From positions 3,100,001 to 3,164,000 of the forward strand of contig NZ_JAGJBZ010000002.1 of assembly GCF_020010925.1 (NCBI RefSeq): a stretch of 64,000 nt of DNA, given 5' to 3'. This document shows, one piece after another, positions 44,566 through 55,304 of this stretch (position 1 is the stretch's first letter; each line of letters opens with the position of its first letter). The translations under genes and the position numbers were made by a program. The notes beneath the pieces are model-generated. The model was not told the origin of the DNA. It saw only the letters and a program-made list of their open reading frames with translations, and made no database searches. The DNA comes from Streptomyces griseiscabiei (GTDB lineage Bacteria > Actinomycetota > Actinomycetes > Streptomycetales > Streptomycetaceae).

Positions 44566-45230
44566 CAGATCGCGGCGCGGACGGCCTCCTCGAAGCCCAC
44601 GACATGGCCGCGCGCGAGATGGGCCGCCTTGTCGGCGTCGCCCGCGACGATCGCCTCGATCAGCGGACCGTGCTCCCCGACGTGCCCGGCCATGTCGGGG
44701 AGCCGGTCCACGAACAGACACCAGATGCGGGTGGCGAGGTTGTCGTGGCGGACCAGGGTGTCCTCCAGGTACGGGTTGTGCGTGGCGGCGTACACGGCGC
44801 GGTGCACCTGGAGGTCCAGCTGCATGAGTCCGGTGGCGTCCTCGTGCAGGGAGCCCGCGCCGTCCAGCCGCCGTCGCAGGGCCGCCAGAGCCGCACGGTC
44901 CGTGGCCGTGGCCCGTCGCGCGGCCTGGGCGGCGGCCAGGGGCTCCAGCTCCTGGCGGACCTCCGAGATATGGGCGAGGTCGGTGATGTGGACATCGGTG
45001 GCGAAGGTGCCGCGCCGGGGGTAGGTGGCCACGAGGCGCTCGTACTGGAGCCGCTTGAGCGCCTCGCGCACGGGGGTGCGTCCGACGCCGAGGGACTGAC
45101 CCAGCTGCTCCTCGTTGATCGGCGCGCCCGGCCGGATCTCCAGCATGACGAGCCGGTCGCGGATGACGTGGTAGGCCCGCTCGGCGAGGGACGGCTCCGC
45201 ACCCTCGCGCTCTGTCGCCGGCTGCTGCAT
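44565..45230 (-). CDS. GntR-family regulator, FadR/FCD subfamily
   Basis: A 221-residue regulator. The winged helix-turn-helix is AYHVIRDRLVMLEIRPGAPINEEQLGQSLGVGRTPVREALKRLQYERLV (residues about 18-66). The C-terminal FCD helical domain has the metal-binding Asp/His pattern (LDLQVHRAVYAATHNPYLEDTL; HEHGPLIEAIVAGDADKAAHLARGHV). It diverges from the sarcosine operon across a 96-bp gap with a palindrome, so it most likely represses that operon in the absence of sarcosine or a related metabolite. Confidence 0.9.
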   Translation of the reverse strand: MQQPATEREGAEPSLAERAYHVIRDRLVMLEIRPGAPINEEQLGQSLGVGRTPVREALKRLQYERLVATYPRRGTFATDVHITDLAHISEVRQELEPLAAAQAARRATATDRAALAALRRRLDGAGSLHEDATGLMQLDLQVHRAVYAATHNPYLEDTLVRHDNLATRIWCLFVDRLPDMAGHVGEHGPLIEAIVAGDADKAAHLARGHVVGFEEAVRAAI

Positions 45231-45241
45231 TCAACGCCCCC

Positions 45242-45270
45242 TTGACCTGTCCCGCAAGCTCCCATACCTT
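45242..45270 (+). promoter_or_regulatory. Vegetative-type promoter of the sarcosine operon
   Basis: TTGACC (45242-45247), a 17-bp spacer and TACCTT (45265-45270) form a good sigma-70/HrdB-type promoter reading toward glyA, with a leader of about 50 nt. No other pair in the gap is as good. Confidence 0.65.
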
Positions 45271-45281
45271 ACCGCACAGGT

Positions 45282-45291
45282 TGATATATCA
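45282..45291. promoter_or_regulatory. GntR operator candidate TGATATATCA
   Basis: A perfect 10-bp AT-rich palindrome lies about 12 bp after the -10 box, so a bound repressor would block transcription initiation. AT-rich TGATATATCA-type sites suit FCD-subfamily GntR proteins, and the GntR gene is adjacent. Confidence 0.65.
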
Positions 45292-45326
45292 GTGGTTCAT
45301 TAGTCGGCTCTCAGAATGGTGTGCAG

Positions 45327-46679
45327 ATGGCAACCACCCCGTCCACCACCACGGTCGCCCCCACCCTGTCCCTCCCGCTCGGCACGCTCGACCCGGAGAT
45401 CGCCACCGCGGTCGACGCCGAACTGCGCCGCCAGCAGTCCACGCTCGAAATGATCGCCTCGGAGAACTTCGCCCCGGCCGCGGTCATGGAGGCCCAGGGC
45501 TCGGTCCTGACCAACAAGTACGCCGAGGGCTACCCCGGCCGCCGCTACTACGGCGGCTGCGAGCACGTCGACGTCACCGAGCAGATCGCCATCGACCGGG
45601 TGAAGGAGCTCTTCGGCGCCGAGGCCGCGAACGTCCAGCCGCACTCGGGCGCCCAGGCCAACGCCGCCGCCATGTTCGCGCTGCTGGACCCCGGTGACAC
45701 GATCCTCGGCCTCGACCTCGCGCACGGCGGCCATCTGACCCACGGCATGCGCATCAACTACTCCGGCAAGCTCTACAACGTCCTGCCGTACCACGTGCAC
45801 GAGTCCGACATGCGCGTCGACATGGACGAGGTCGAGCAGCTGGCCCTCGCCCACCGGCCGAAGATGATCGTCGCGGGCTGGTCCGCCTACCCCCGGCGGC
45901 TGGACTTCGCCGAGTTCCGGCGGATCGCCGACGCGGTCGGCGCCTACCTGATGGTGGACATGGCGCACTTCACCGGGCTGGTGGCCGCAGGCCTCCACCC
46001 GAACCCCGTGCCCTACGCCGACGTCGTCACGACCACCACCCACAAGACCCTCGGCGGCCCGCGCGGCGGCGTGATCCTCAGCCGCGCCGCCCTCGCCAAG
46101 AAGATCAACTCGGCGGTCTTCCCCGGCCAGCAGGGCGGCCCGCTGGAGCATGTCATCGCGGCCAAGGCGGTGGCCTTCAAGGTGGCGGCGAGCCCCGACT
46201 TCAAGGAGCGCCAGCAGCGCACCCTCAACGGCGCCCGCATCCTCGCCGGACGGCTGCTGGCCGACGACGTCGCCGAGGCCGGGATCACCGTGCTGACCGG
46301 CGGCACCGAGGTCCATCTGGTCCTCGTCGACCTGAGGAGGTCGGCGCTCGACGGGAAGCAGGCCGAGGACCGGCTGCACCGCGTCGGCATCACCGTCAAC
46401 CGCAACGCGGTGCCGTTCGACCCGCGCCCGCCGATGATCTCCTCGGGCCTCAGGATCGGTACGCCCGCGCTGGCCACCCGGGGCTTCGGCGAGACGGAGT
46501 TCCGGGAGGTCGCCGACATCATCGCCCAGGCGCTGAAGGAGGAGGTACTCGGCGACGAGCGCGCGGGCCTGCTGCGCGACCGGGTCGAGAAGCTCGCCTC
46601 CGCCTTCCCGCTCTACCCGCACCTGCCTCACCCGTCCGACCTGTCCGACCCGTCCCACGCGAACGGAGACGCTGCATGA
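45327..46679 (+). CDS. glyA: Serine hydroxymethyltransferase
   Basis: A 450-residue PLP enzyme interconverting glycine plus methylene-tetrahydrofolate with serine. [35 protein letters not shown] and the PLP-lysine motif [16 protein letters not shown] (Lys at about residue 238) are unmistakable. The ATG at 45327 is preferred; GTG at 45321 is in frame. There is no obvious ribosome-binding site. The stop overlaps soxB (ATGA). Its place in the sox operon shows a dedicated role: consuming the glycine and methylene-tetrahydrofolate made by sarcosine oxidase. Confidence 0.95.
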   Translation: MATTPSTTTVAPTLSLPLGTLDPEIATAVDAELRRQQSTLEMIASENFAPAAVMEAQGSVLTNKYAEGYPGRRYYGGCEHVDVTEQIAIDRVKELFGAEAANVQPHSGAQANAAAMFALLDPGDTILGLDLAHGGHLTHGMRINYSGKLYNVLPYHVHESDMRVDMDEVEQLALAHRPKMIVAGWSAYPRRLDFAEFRRIADAVGAYLMVDMAHFTGLVAAGLHPNPVPYADVVTTTTHKTLGGPRGGVILSRAALAKKINSAVFPGQQGGPLEHVIAAKAVAFKVAASPDFKERQQRTLNGARILAGRLLADDVAEAGITVLTGGTEVHLVLVDLRRSALDGKQAEDRLHRVGITVNRNAVPFDPRPPMISSGLRIGTPALATRGFGETEFREVADIIAQALKEEVLGDERAGLLRDRVEKLASAFPLYPHLPHPSDLSDPSHANGDAA

Positions 46680-47896
46680 CCAGCACGGCGCTGCCGGAGC
46701 ACCCGGACTGGCTCTGGCGCAACCCCGAGCCGCGCTCCTCCTACGACGTCGTCATCGTCGGCGCGGGCGGCCACGGCCTGGCCACCGCCTACTACCTCGC
46801 CAAGAACCACGGCATCACCAACGTCGCCGTGCTGGAGAAGGGCTGGCTCGCGGGCGGCAACATGGCCCGCAACACCACGATCATCCGCTCCAACTACCTC
46901 TGGGACGAGAGCGCGGCGATCTACGAGTACGCGCTCAAGCTGTGGGAGCGGCTGCCCGAGGAGCTGGACTACGACTTCCTGTTCAGCCAGCGCGGTGTCC
47001 TCAACCTCGCGCACACCCTCCAGGACGTCCGCGAGGGCGTACGCCGGGTCAACGCCAACAAGCTCAACGGCGTCGACGCCGAGTGGCTGGAGCCGGACGA
47101 GATCGCCAAGGTCTGCCCCATCCTCAACCTGTCGTCCCGCACCCGGTATCCGGTGCTCGGCGGCACCTTCCAGCCGCGCGCCGGCATCGCCAAGCACGAC
47201 CACGTCGCCTGGGCGCTGGCCCGCCGCGCCGACGAGATGGGCGTGGACCTGATCCAGGGCTGCGAGGTCACCGGCTTCCTCAAGGACGGCGACCGGGTCG
47301 TGGGCGTCGACACCAACCGGGGCCGCATCCACGCCGGCCGCGTCGGTCTCGCCGCCGCCGGGCACAGCAGCGTGCTGGCCGAGCGGGCGGGCGTACGGCT
47401 GCCGGTGCAGTCGCATCCGCTGCAGGCGCTGGTCTCCGAACTGCACGAACCGGTGCACCCCACGGTCGTCATGTCGAACCATGTGCACGTCTACGTCTCG
47501 CAGGCCCACAAGGGCGAACTGGTCATGGGCGCGGGCGTGGACGCGTACAACGGCTACGGCCAGCGCGGCTCGTTCCATGTCATCGAGCAGCAGATGGCCG
47601 CCGCCGTGGAGCTGTTCCCCGTCTTCGCCCGCGCCCATGTGCTGCGGACCTGGGGCGGCATCGTCGACGTCAGCCCGGACGCCTCCCCGATCATCGGCAC
47701 CACCCCTGTCGCGAACCTGTACGTCAACTGCGGCTGGGGGACCGGCGGTTTCAAGGCGACCCCGGCCGCCGGCTGGGCCTTCGCCCACACCATCGCCACC
47801 GGCGCACCGCACCCGCTGAACGCCCCCTTCGCGCTCGAACGCTTCGCGACGGGCGCGCTGATCGACGAACACGGCGCCGCGGCCGTGGCCCACTGA
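46676..47896 (+). CDS. soxB: Heterotetrameric sarcosine oxidase, beta subunit
   Basis: A 406-residue FAD/FMN subunit of the DAO family. The dinucleotide fold is [23 protein letters not shown] (about residues 23-45), followed by [23 protein letters not shown]. The substrate-side motif [14 protein letters not shown] and the C-terminal [26 protein letters not shown] are typical of SoxB. It oxidises the N-methyl group of sarcosine; electrons pass to O2, giving H2O2. Coupled to glyA, with soxD 17 bp downstream. Confidence 0.95.
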   Translation: MTSTALPEHPDWLWRNPEPRSSYDVVIVGAGGHGLATAYYLAKNHGITNVAVLEKGWLAGGNMARNTTIIRSNYLWDESAAIYEYALKLWERLPEELDYDFLFSQRGVLNLAHTLQDVREGVRRVNANKLNGVDAEWLEPDEIAKVCPILNLSSRTRYPVLGGTFQPRAGIAKHDHVAWALARRADEMGVDLIQGCEVTGFLKDGDRVVGVDTNRGRIHAGRVGLAAAGHSSVLAERAGVRLPVQSHPLQALVSELHEPVHPTVVMSNHVHVYVSQAHKGELVMGAGVDAYNGYGQRGSFHVIEQQMAAAVELFPVFARAHVLRTWGGIVDVSPDASPIIGTTPVANLYVNCGWGTGGFKATPAAGWAFAHTIATGAPHPLNAPFALERFATGALIDEHGAAAVAH

Positions 47897-47913
47897 CGGA
47901 CGAGGAGAACACC

Positions 47914-48210
47914 GTGCTGCTGATCACCTGCCCATGGTGCGGGCCGCGGAACGAGACCGAGTACCACTACGGCGGCCAGGCCCACGTCCCCTACCCCGAG
48001 AACCCCGCCGACCTCACCGACGAGCAGTGGGCCGAGTACGTCTTCTACCGCGACAACCCCAAGGGCCCCTTCGCCGAGCGGTGGATGCACGGCACCGGCT
48101 GCCGCCGCTGGTTCAACGTGCTGCGCGACACCGTCAGTTACGAGGTCCTGTCCACCTACCGGCTCGACGAGCCCCGCCCCGCACTGCCCCAGGCCGGAGG
48201 GAACCGATGA
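47914..48210 (+). CDS. soxD: Sarcosine oxidase delta subunit
   Basis: A 98-residue zinc protein. [21 protein letters not shown], then [35 protein letters not shown], are diagnostic; Cys6, Cys9, a His and the Cys in TGCRRWF form the zinc site. The GTG start at 47914 follows GAGGAGAA. It stabilises the alpha-beta complex. The stop overlaps soxA (ATGA). Confidence 0.95.
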   Translation: MLLITCPWCGPRNETEYHYGGQAHVPYPENPADLTDEQWAEYVFYRDNPKGPFAERWMHGTGCRRWFNVLRDTVSYEVLSTYRLDEPRPALPQAGGNR

Positions 48211-51107
48211 CCGACCAGCACTTCCGGCTCCGGCAGGGCGGTCGCGTCGACCGCGGCACCGTGCTGCGGTTCACCGTCGACGGACGGGAACTGACCGGCC
48301 ACCCCGGCGACACCGTCGCCTCGGCGATGCTCGCCAACGGCGTCGTCGAGGTCGCCCCGTCGCTCTACCGGGGCCGACCGCGCGGTATCGTCGCCGCCGG
48401 TGTCGAGGAGCCCAACGCCCTGCTGCAGATCGACGGTCCGTGCTCGGAGGGCATGCTCCCGGCCACCACCGTCGAGCTGTACGACGGTCTGTCCGCCACC
48501 ACGGTCTCCGGGATGGGCCGCCTCGACGCGACCCCCGACCCCGCCGTCTACGACAAGAAGTACGTCCACACCGACGTCCTCGTCGTCGGCGCCGGACCCG
48601 CCGGACTCGCCGCGGCGGCCGCCGCCGCGGGCTCCGGCGCCCGGGTGATCCTCGTCGACGACCAGCCCGAGCCCGGCGGATCACTGCTCTCCGGACGCAC
48701 CGAGCGGGTCGGCGGCCAGAGCGCCCTGGAATGGGTCGCCGAGGTGCGCGCGGCCCTCGACGCCGCCCCCGAGGTCGTGGTCCTGCCCCGCACCACCGCG
48801 TTCGGCTCGTACGACGACAACTACCTGCTGGCCCTCCAGCGGCGCACCGACCATCTCGGCGCCGACGCCCCCGAGGCGTCCTCGGGTGTCTCGCGCCAGC
48901 GGCTGTGGCACATCCGCGCCCGCCAGGTGGTCCTGGCCACCGGCGCGCACGAACGCCCGCTGGTCTTCGCCGGCAACGACCGCCCCGGCGTGCTGCTCGC
49001 CGCCGCCGTGCGCTCCTACCTCAACCGGTACGCCGTGGCCCCCGGCTCACGCGCCGTGGTGAGCACCACCAACGACAGCGCCTACGACACCGTCGCCGAC
49101 CTCCACGCCGCCGGCATCGACATCGCCGCCGTCGTGGACGCCCGCCCCGAACTGTCCCACCGCGCCGCCGAGACCGCCGTGGCGACCGGGGTACGGGTGC
49201 TGACGGGCAGCACGGTCGTCGGCACGGACGGGGACGGCCGACTCACCGGAGTCACCGTCCGGGCTCTCGACGGGCACGGCGAACTGGGCGGCGAACCGCA
49301 GTCGTTCGCCTGCGACCTGCTCGCCGTCTCGGGCGGCTGGAGCCCGGTGGTGCATCTGCACAGCCAGCGCCAGGGCAAGCTCCGCTGGGACTCCGGGCTC
49401 GTGGCGTTCGTCCCCGACGGCACCGTACGGGACCAGCTGGTCGTGGGCGCGGCGCGCGGGACGTACGGCCTCGACGGCTGCCTCGGCGAGGGCGCGCACG
49501 CCGGTGCGCGGGCCGCCACGGACGCCGGGTTCCCGGTGCCGGTGCCCACGCTCGCGCCCCAGGAGACACCGGCCGAGGAGACCCGGCCCGAGGCGCGAGC
49601 CCTGTGGCTGGTGCCCGGCGCCGACGGCGAACCCGGCGGCTGGGACACCCACTTCGTCGACCTGCAGCGCGATGTCACCGTCGCCGACGTGTGGCGCTCG
49701 ACCGGCGCGGGCATGCGCGGCGTCGAGCACGTCAAGCGCTACACCTCGCTCGGCACCGCCAACGACCAGGGCAAGACCTCCGGTGTCAACGCGATCGGGG
49801 TGATCGCCGAGGCCCTCGGCGCGGGCGCCTCCCCGGGCGAGATCGGCACCACGGCCTACCGGGCGCCCTACACCCCGGTGGCCTTCACCGCCCTCGCCGG
49901 GCGGGAACGCGGCGACCTGTTCGACCCCGAGCGGACCACCTCCATCCACGGCTGGCATGTCGCCCAGGGCGCCGAGTTCGAGGACGTCGGGCAGTGGAAG
50001 CGGCCCTGGTACTACCCCCGGGCCGGTGAGGACATGGACACCGCCGTGGCCCGCGAGTGCCGCGCGGCCCGCGAGGGGGTGGCGTTCATGGACGCCTCCA
50101 CCCTCGGCAAGATCGAGATCTGGGGCGCGGACGCCGGCGAGTTCCTCAACCGGATCTACACCAACGCCTTCAAGAAGCTCAAGCCGGGACTCGCCCGCTA
50201 CGGCGTCATGTGCAAGCCCGACGGCATGATCTTCGACGACGGTGTGACCCTGCGCCTCGACGACAACCGCTACTTCATGACCACCACGACCGGCGGCGCC
50301 GCGAACGTCCTGGACTGGCTGGAGGAGTGGCTGCAGACCGAGTGGCCCGAACTCGACGTCCACTGCACCTCGGTCACCGAGCAGTGGGCGACGATCGCGG
50401 TCGTCGGCCCGCAGTCGCGCGAGGTGGTGGCCCATCTGGCACCGGACGTCGACCTGTCCAACGACGCCTTCCCGTTCATGTCCTTCCGCGAGACCACCCT
50501 CGCCTCCGGCATCCCCGCCCGGATCTGCCGTATCTCCTTCTCCGGCGAACTCGCCTACGAGATCAACGTCTCGGCGTGGTACGGCCTGGCGGTCTGGGAG
50601 GAGGTGTACGCGATCGGCCGGCCGTACGACATCACCCCGTACGGCACCGAGACCATGCACGTCCTGCGGGCCGAGAAGGGGTACATCATCGTCGGGCAGG
50701 ACACCGACGGCACCGTCACCCCGCAGGACGCGGGCATGTCCTGGGTGGTGTCGAAGCAGAAGGAGTTCATCGGGAAGCGGTCCTTCGCCCGCGCCGACAC
50801 CTCCCGCACCGACCGCAAGCAACTGGTCGGCCTGCTGCCGGCCGACCGCACGACCCGGCTGCCGGAAGGCACCCAACTCGTAGCAACGGACGTCTCGTTG
50901 GAGACCGTCCCGGTTCCGATGCTCGGCCACGTCACCTCCAGCTACCACAGCCCGGCCCTCGGCCGCCCCTTCGCCCTCGCCCTCGTCGCCGACGGGCGGG
51001 CCAGGATCGGCGAGACCCTCCTCGCCCCGGTGGGCGACAGCCTGGTGCCGGTCGAGGTGGCCGACTTCGTCCTCTACGACCCCGAAGGGACCAAGCGAGA
51101 TGGCTGA
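48207..51107 (+). CDS. soxA: Sarcosine oxidase alpha subunit
   Basis: A 966-residue subunit. The N-terminal Fer2-like segment ([24 protein letters not shown]) precedes the NAD-binding fold [20 protein letters not shown] (about residue 132) and [21 protein letters not shown]. The C-terminal 380 residues are glycine-cleavage-T-like and bind tetrahydrofolate ([63 protein letters not shown]). It captures formaldehyde as methylene-tetrahydrofolate. Full length with no frameshift. Overlaps soxG by 8 bp. Confidence 0.95.
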   Translation: MTDQHFRLRQGGRVDRGTVLRFTVDGRELTGHPGDTVASAMLANGVVEVAPSLYRGRPRGIVAAGVEEPNALLQIDGPCSEGMLPATTVELYDGLSATTVSGMGRLDATPDPAVYDKKYVHTDVLVVGAGPAGLAAAAAAAGSGARVILVDDQPEPGGSLLSGRTERVGGQSALEWVAEVRAALDAAPEVVVLPRTTAFGSYDDNYLLALQRRTDHLGADAPEASSGVSRQRLWHIRARQVVLATGAHERPLVFAGNDRPGVLLAAAVRSYLNRYAVAPGSRAVVSTTNDSAYDTVADLHAAGIDIAAVVDARPELSHRAAETAVATGVRVLTGSTVVGTDGDGRLTGVTVRALDGHGELGGEPQSFACDLLAVSGGWSPVVHLHSQRQGKLRWDSGLVAFVPDGTVRDQLVVGAARGTYGLDGCLGEGAHAGARAATDAGFPVPVPTLAPQETPAEETRPEARALWLVPGADGEPGGWDTHFVDLQRDVTVADVWRSTGAGMRGVEHVKRYTSLGTANDQGKTSGVNAIGVIAEALGAGASPGEIGTTAYRAPYTPVAFTALAGRERGDLFDPERTTSIHGWHVAQGAEFEDVGQWKRPWYYPRAGEDMDTAVARECRAAREGVAFMDASTLGKIEIWGADAGEFLNRIYTNAFKKLKPGLARYGVMCKPDGMIFDDGVTLRLDDNRYFMTTTTGGAANVLDWLEEWLQTEWPELDVHCTSVTEQWATIAVVGPQSREVVAHLAPDVDLSNDAFPFMSFRETTLASGIPARICRISFSGELAYEINVSAWYGLAVWEEVYAIGRPYDITPYGTETMHVLRAEKGYIIVGQDTDGTVTPQDAGMSWVVSKQKEFIGKRSFARADTSRTDRKQLVGLLPADRTTRLPEGTQLVATDVSLETVPVPMLGHVTSSYHSPALGRPFALALVADGRARIGETLLAPVGDSLVPVEVADFVLYDPEGTKRDG

Positions 51108-51759
51108 GCCGACGATCGAGGCGGGTGCGGGCATGGGCACGGACATGGGCGCGGTATCCGGGCCGGTGGCGCTGCGCAACAGCCCGCTGGCCCACCTGGA
51201 GGAGCGGATGCGCTCCGCCACCGTGGACGGCGCCCGAGGGGTCGAGCTGACCGAGTGGCCGTGCCTCGGCATGGTGAACCTGCGGGTCGACCCCGAGTCC
51301 GAGGCGGCCGACCGGATCGCGAAGACCCTGGGGGTGCCGCTCCCGGCGCGCTGCGGGCAGACCTCCACTTCGGGCAGCCGTACGGTTGTGTGGCTCGGCC
51401 CCGACGAATGGCTCGTGCTCTCCCACACCGAAGCGGGCACGGTGGCCGCCGAGTTGCGGGAGGCGCTCGCGGACACCCCGGGCTCGGTCGTCGACGTCTC
51501 GGCCAACCGCACCACCCTGGAGCTGACCGGTCCGGCCGCCCGCGAGGTCCTGGAGAAGGGCTGCCCGCTCGACCTCCACCCCCGTGCCTTCGCCCCGGGC
51601 CAGGCGGTCTCGACCACGGTCGGCCCCGTCGCCGTACTCCTCTGGCAGGTCGACGACACCCCGACGTACCGTCTCTTCCCCCGGTCCTCCTTCGCGGACT
51701 ACCTGGCCCGCTGGCTCATCGACGCGATGAGCGAGTACGGCGGCGCCGAGGTCCCCTGA
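51100..51759 (+). CDS. soxG: Sarcosine oxidase gamma subunit
   Basis: A 219-residue structural subunit, the most variable of the four. [10 protein letters not shown] near the N-terminus, [28 protein letters not shown] in the centre, and [35 protein letters not shown] then [27 protein letters not shown] fit SoxG, a GcvT-related fold. The first 25 residues are Gly/Met-rich and probably flexible. Last gene of the glyA-soxBDAG operon. Confidence 0.93.
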   Translation: MAEPTIEAGAGMGTDMGAVSGPVALRNSPLAHLEERMRSATVDGARGVELTEWPCLGMVNLRVDPESEAADRIAKTLGVPLPARCGQTSTSGSRTVVWLGPDEWLVLSHTEAGTVAAELREALADTPGSVVDVSANRTTLELTGPAAREVLEKGCPLDLHPRAFAPGQAVSTTVGPVAVLLWQVDDTPTYRLFPRSSFADYLARWLIDAMSEYGGAEVP

Positions 51760-51835
51760 CGGACGGTCGGCCGGACAGGCGGACGGTGTGGACGATGCCC
51801 CCGCGACTGGCATGATCGGCCGCACAGTTCGAAGG

Positions 51836-51876
51836 CCCGGGGCGCGAGCTGCCGCCAGGCCGGCCGGCGCCCCGGG
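51836..51876 (+). terminator. Terminator of the sarcosine operon
   Basis: Perfect 10-bp arms CCCGGGGCGC (51836-51845) and GCGCCCCGGG (51867-51876) with a 21-nt loop, 77 nt after the soxG stop. Confidence 0.7.
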
Positions 51877-51900
51877 ACAGGATGCGGCTATGAGGTGGCT

Positions 51901-53019
51901 ATGGGGCGGTTGAGGGAACGCGGGCGGCGGGCGGCCGGACTCGCGGCGGTCGCGGGCGCGATGGCGGTGGCGCTGAGCGCCTGCGGTCAGAGCGCCTCCG
52001 CCGAGAAGGGCCCCGAGAGCCGTGAGGAGAAGTACAAGCGGGTCATCGAGGACCCCCGCCCGAGTCCCGCCGACGTCATCGAGATGGCCGGCGCGCCGAC
52101 CGGCGTGTCCCGCGCGGACGACGGCTCGCTCCTGCTGACGTACGACGCCGGCAATGTCGAGGACGACGAGGGGCCCGCAGCCCGCGCCTGGCGCATCCTC
52201 GGCCCCGACGGCCGCACGGTCGCCGAGCACGCGGAACACGCGAACGCGGAGGACGTACGGGCCGCGTACAAGGGGGTGCCCGGGGGCTTCGTCGGTGTGC
52301 CGCCGGAGGAGGGGACCGGACTCGACGTGCGCGGCAAGCGGCACACGGTCGCCATCGCCGAGACCCCGGCGCGTGTCCGGGCCGGCGACATCCTGCTCTC
52401 CGACCGCGAACCGGCCCTCGTCTACCGCCCCGCCACGCGCACCCTCGCGCCCCCGGCCGACATCGCCGAGGACGTGGTCGGCCTCGCCGTCGACGAACGG
52501 GGCACGGTCTGGAGCCTGGAGCAGCCCCTCACCGACGAGCCCAACCGTGTCGTCTGGCGGCGCGACGGGCGCACCCTCGGGTCCAGGACCGTCCCGAAGA
52601 CGTACTCGGGCGACGGTCTCACCGCCCGGGAGGGCACCGCAGCCCTGTCCCTCAGCACGGACGACGGCGTGCGCGGTCTGCTGGTGACGACGGACGACGG
52701 TGAGTCCTGGCGCACGGTCGTGGACGGCGGCATTCCCTGGGAGAGTCTGAACCGTGGCGCCGACCTGCTGATCCTGGAGGTGTTCACGGACGGGCGGCTC
52801 CTCGTCGGAGAGGAGGGAGGCCGCTACTGGCTCGCCGACGACCCCACCAACCAGACCTTCCACGAGTTCGAGACACCGGCGACCTTCACGTCGTTCACCG
52901 TCGAAGGCACCACGCTCTACGGCATCGCCGACGCGACGACATCGACGTACGACCTCGTGAAGGGCGAAGGGCTGTGGATCTCCGAGGACGGCGGCCAGAC
53001 GTGGGAACGCCACGAGTGA
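51901..53019 (+). CDS. Predicted lipoprotein with sialidase-like Asp-box repeats, function unknown
   Basis: A 372-residue exported protein. The ATG at 51901 has GAGG 5 nt upstream. A basic N-terminus, hydrophobic stretch and lipobox LSAC (Cys about residue 31) indicate a lipoprotein. Two Asp-box-like turns, TTDDGESWRT and SEDGGQTWER at the very C-terminus, plus regularly spaced strands, suggest a beta-propeller as in BNR/photosystem-stability-factor-like proteins. No catalytic residues are recognised. A terminator lies between it and soxG, so it is a separate unit. Confidence 0.7.
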   Translation: MGRLRERGRRAAGLAAVAGAMAVALSACGQSASAEKGPESREEKYKRVIEDPRPSPADVIEMAGAPTGVSRADDGSLLLTYDAGNVEDDEGPAARAWRILGPDGRTVAEHAEHANAEDVRAAYKGVPGGFVGVPPEEGTGLDVRGKRHTVAIAETPARVRAGDILLSDREPALVYRPATRTLAPPADIAEDVVGLAVDERGTVWSLEQPLTDEPNRVVWRRDGRTLGSRTVPKTYSGDGLTAREGTAALSLSTDDGVRGLLVTTDDGESWRTVVDGGIPWESLNRGADLLILEVFTDGRLLVGEEGGRYWLADDPTNQTFHEFETPATFTSFTVEGTTLYGIADATTSTYDLVKGEGLWISEDGGQTWERHE

Positions 53020-53046
53020 CGCGGCGAGAGCCGTCCGCCGGGGCGG

Positions 53047-53700
53047 CTACGCCCGGTCCAGGCCCGCGAGTTCCAGCGCTCGGGTCATCGCGGGCCGGTC
53101 CGGCTCTCGCCCGTCGAGCCCGTCGGGTCCGCTGAGCAGGGACAACAGGAGGGCCGACGGCAGCCGGTGGGCCTCGGCACGGCCGAGCAGGGTTTCGGCG
53201 TCGTGGGTCGTCATGGCGCCGTGGTCCTCGTCGGCGACGGTCCTCAGCACGTCCTTCCTGTCGACGAAGCGGCTCATTCCGCAGTCGAGTCCGTCGTCGT
53301 CCAGGGACGCCGGGTACGGGGCCCTGGCCCAGATGCCGTTCTCGTACCAGTAGACGCAGCCCAGTTCATCGCCGCCCAGCAGGTCCCGCAGCCGCTCGTG
53401 GGGAAGCCAGTCGGGGGCGCCCGCGAGCATGTCGACCGGCGGGTTGTGCCACTTGACGCCGCTCGACTCGTCCTCGCCGAAGAGCACGTACCGGCCCTCG
53501 CCCCGCCGTGCGAAGCCCCACCAGGTACTGCCGGAGTCGTCCAGATGGAGCCCCTGGTCGTCCACCCAGGTTCCCGTGCGGTGACGGCCCACCCGCTCGG
53601 CCGCCGTGGTGGCCTCCAGTACGGCGACGAGCGCCCAGCGCGCCCACAGCACCTCCGCCGGCGGCAGGTCCCCGGGCAGTCCGGGTCGGTTGATGGTCAT
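53047..53700 (-). CDS. Conserved-looking cytoplasmic protein, family not recognised
   Basis: A 217-residue protein. The ATG at 53700 follows GGAGGGCAAGCA. It is acidic with many aromatic residues (TWWGFARRGEGRYVLFGEDESSGVKWHNPP; DELGCVYWYENGIWARAPYP), and ends in a helical segment rich in Leu and Asp. No signal peptide or membrane span. The aromatic-rich pattern recalls immunity-like or SUKH-type proteins, but there is no firm match and no toxin gene nearby. Confidence 0.6.
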   Translation of the reverse strand: MTINRPGLPGDLPPAEVLWARWALVAVLEATTAAERVGRHRTGTWVDDQGLHLDDSGSTWWGFARRGEGRYVLFGEDESSGVKWHNPPVDMLAGAPDWLPHERLRDLLGGDELGCVYWYENGIWARAPYPASLDDDGLDCGMSRFVDRKDVLRTVADEDHGAMTTHDAETLLGRAEAHRLPSALLLSLLSGPDGLDGREPDRPAMTRALELAGLDRA

Positions 53701-53746
53701 TGCTTGCCCTCCGGGCTCCACGCCGATCATGATCGACGCAACACTC

Positions 53747-55159
53747 TCACGGACGCGTCGGCACGTGGGCGGAATGTGCGGCATGACCACCGACGCGAGC
53801 CCGCGCCTGCGTCTGTCTCTGTTCCGGCGCGGTACGGGCCGCCGTCTCGGCCGCGGTGAGTCCGAAGACGAGGGCCGACGCGATGCCGCCGGCGTACGCC
53901 CGGTGCCAGAGGCCGCCGGTGTCCGAGCCGGCCGCGAGGAGTCCCGCGACGGGGTGTCCGTCCTCGGCCAGGACACGCGCCCGGTCGTCTACGAGCACCC
54001 CGTGGAACGGGAAGGTGAGGGCGGGCACCGCCTCGATCACGTAGTAGGGCGGCTGGTCGAGCGGCGCCCGGTCCAGCTGCCGGCCCGGGGTCGGGGCCCG
54101 GCCCGCCGCCGCCTTCGCGTTGAACTCGGCGACCGCCGCGCGGACGGCCGGTCCGTCGTAGCCCCACTCCTCGGGAAGATGGTCGAACTCGTCGAGGCTC
54201 TCCGCGAAGCCGGTCCGTCCGCCCCGCCGGGTGGCCAGCGCGAACTTGTCGACGGCGACCGCGCCCTCCACGTACGCCCCCACGACCCAGTCGCGGAAGA
54301 CCCGGGAGTCGGCGACGAGGAGCCCTCGGCTCTCGGGCTGTTCCAGCAGTGCCATCGTCGTGAGATGGTCGCCCAGCGTCTCGTCGGTGAACCGCTCACC
54401 GCGCAGGTTCAGCAGCAGCGCGTGCTCGCTGTAGTAGAGCGAGAGGTCGACGAAGTCGGAGGGGTCAGCGAACGGGACGCCGCTCGGCACGAGATGCCCG
54501 TAGAAGCCGGCCCCGGTGTGCCCGGACGCCGCTCCGGCGGAGGCCGCCAGACGGTATCCGGCGCCGCGGCTGTACGGGTTGGAGCGCAGCAGCATACGGC
54601 CGGCGTGGGGATGGACGAACTTGTCGCGGAGTTCCGCGTCGCCCTGGAAGCCGCCGGTCGCCAGCAGTGTCGAGGCGGCGCGTACGGTACGTCGTGTCCC
54701 GTCACCGGTGACCAACTCCGCCCCGGTCACGGCCCCGTTCTCGATCAGGAGCCGCTCGGTGTCGGTGTGCGTCAGGACCTCGCCCCCCGCCGCGACGACG
54801 ATACGGCGGCATGTGTCCACGTAGTGGTTGGTGTCGAACTGATGCCCACGGCCGAAGCCGAGGACGGGCTGAGCGTCCTTGACGTCGACCCCCGTGCTCC
54901 TGATCCAGGAGACGCCGTCCGCGAAGCGGTCCACGAGAGCGCGCTTGAGCGAGGTCTCGCCGCGGGGGTTGTGCCGCTCCATGACCTCGTGGCTCGGGGC
55001 GGTCCAGGCGTAGCCGGCGTACCGTGCCGATCCCCCGACGTCGTCGGCGATCTCGGTGACCACGACGGACAGCCCCTCCCACGCGGCTCGCGCGCCCGCG
55101 GTCAGCCCCGCCATCCCCGCTCCGACGACGAGCAGATCGACCGCCTCTTGATTCGGCAT
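53747..55159 (-). CDS. FAD-dependent oxidoreductase, fumarate reductase/ketosteroid dehydrogenase-like
   Basis: A 470-residue flavoprotein. The FAD fold is VDLLVVGAGMAGLTAGARAAWEG (residues about 7-29) with VVTEIADDVGGSARYAGYAW behind it. ASTLLATGGFQGDAELRDKF and the C-terminal GHPVAGLLAAGSDTGGLWHRAYAGGIASALVFG are characteristic of the succinate/fumarate/KstD flavoprotein superfamily. No signal peptide is present. The C-terminal 30 residues are Ala/Arg/His rich. A perfect 14-bp palindrome lies in the upstream gap. Substrate unknown. Confidence 0.86.
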   Translation of the reverse strand: MPNQEAVDLLVVGAGMAGLTAGARAAWEGLSVVVTEIADDVGGSARYAGYAWTAPSHEVMERHNPRGETSLKRALVDRFADGVSWIRSTGVDVKDAQPVLGFGRGHQFDTNHYVDTCRRIVVAAGGEVLTHTDTERLLIENGAVTGAELVTGDGTRRTVRAASTLLATGGFQGDAELRDKFVHPHAGRMLLRSNPYSRGAGYRLAASAGAASGHTGAGFYGHLVPSGVPFADPSDFVDLSLYYSEHALLLNLRGERFTDETLGDHLTTMALLEQPESRGLLVADSRVFRDWVVGAYVEGAVAVDKFALATRRGGRTGFAESLDEFDHLPEEWGYDGPAVRAAVAEFNAKAAAGRAPTPGRQLDRAPLDQPPYYVIEAVPALTFPFHGVLVDDRARVLAEDGHPVAGLLAAGSDTGGLWHRAYAGGIASALVFGLTAAETAARTAPEQRQTQARARVGGHAAHSAHVPTRP

Positions 55160-55304
55160 CCGCGTCCGGCTCCTTCCTCATACCTGAGGTGACTTCATCT
55201 TGTGCTCAGAAGTCGTCGCGAGGTCGCGTCGCGCTCGCCATGGGCCTACCAGGTTGCCGGATGGCGAGGAGGAGCGCCACCCTCGGGCGGGAATCGCTCT
55301 AGTG

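Noticed and set aside
49047..51659. Minus-strand open frame of 870 codons opposite soxA and soxG
   Set aside because: Antisense shadow; soxA and soxG are unmistakable on the plus strand.
51901..53019. A fifth sarcosine-oxidase-operon gene
   Set aside because: A 10-bp-arm terminator separates it from soxG and it encodes an unrelated lipoprotein.
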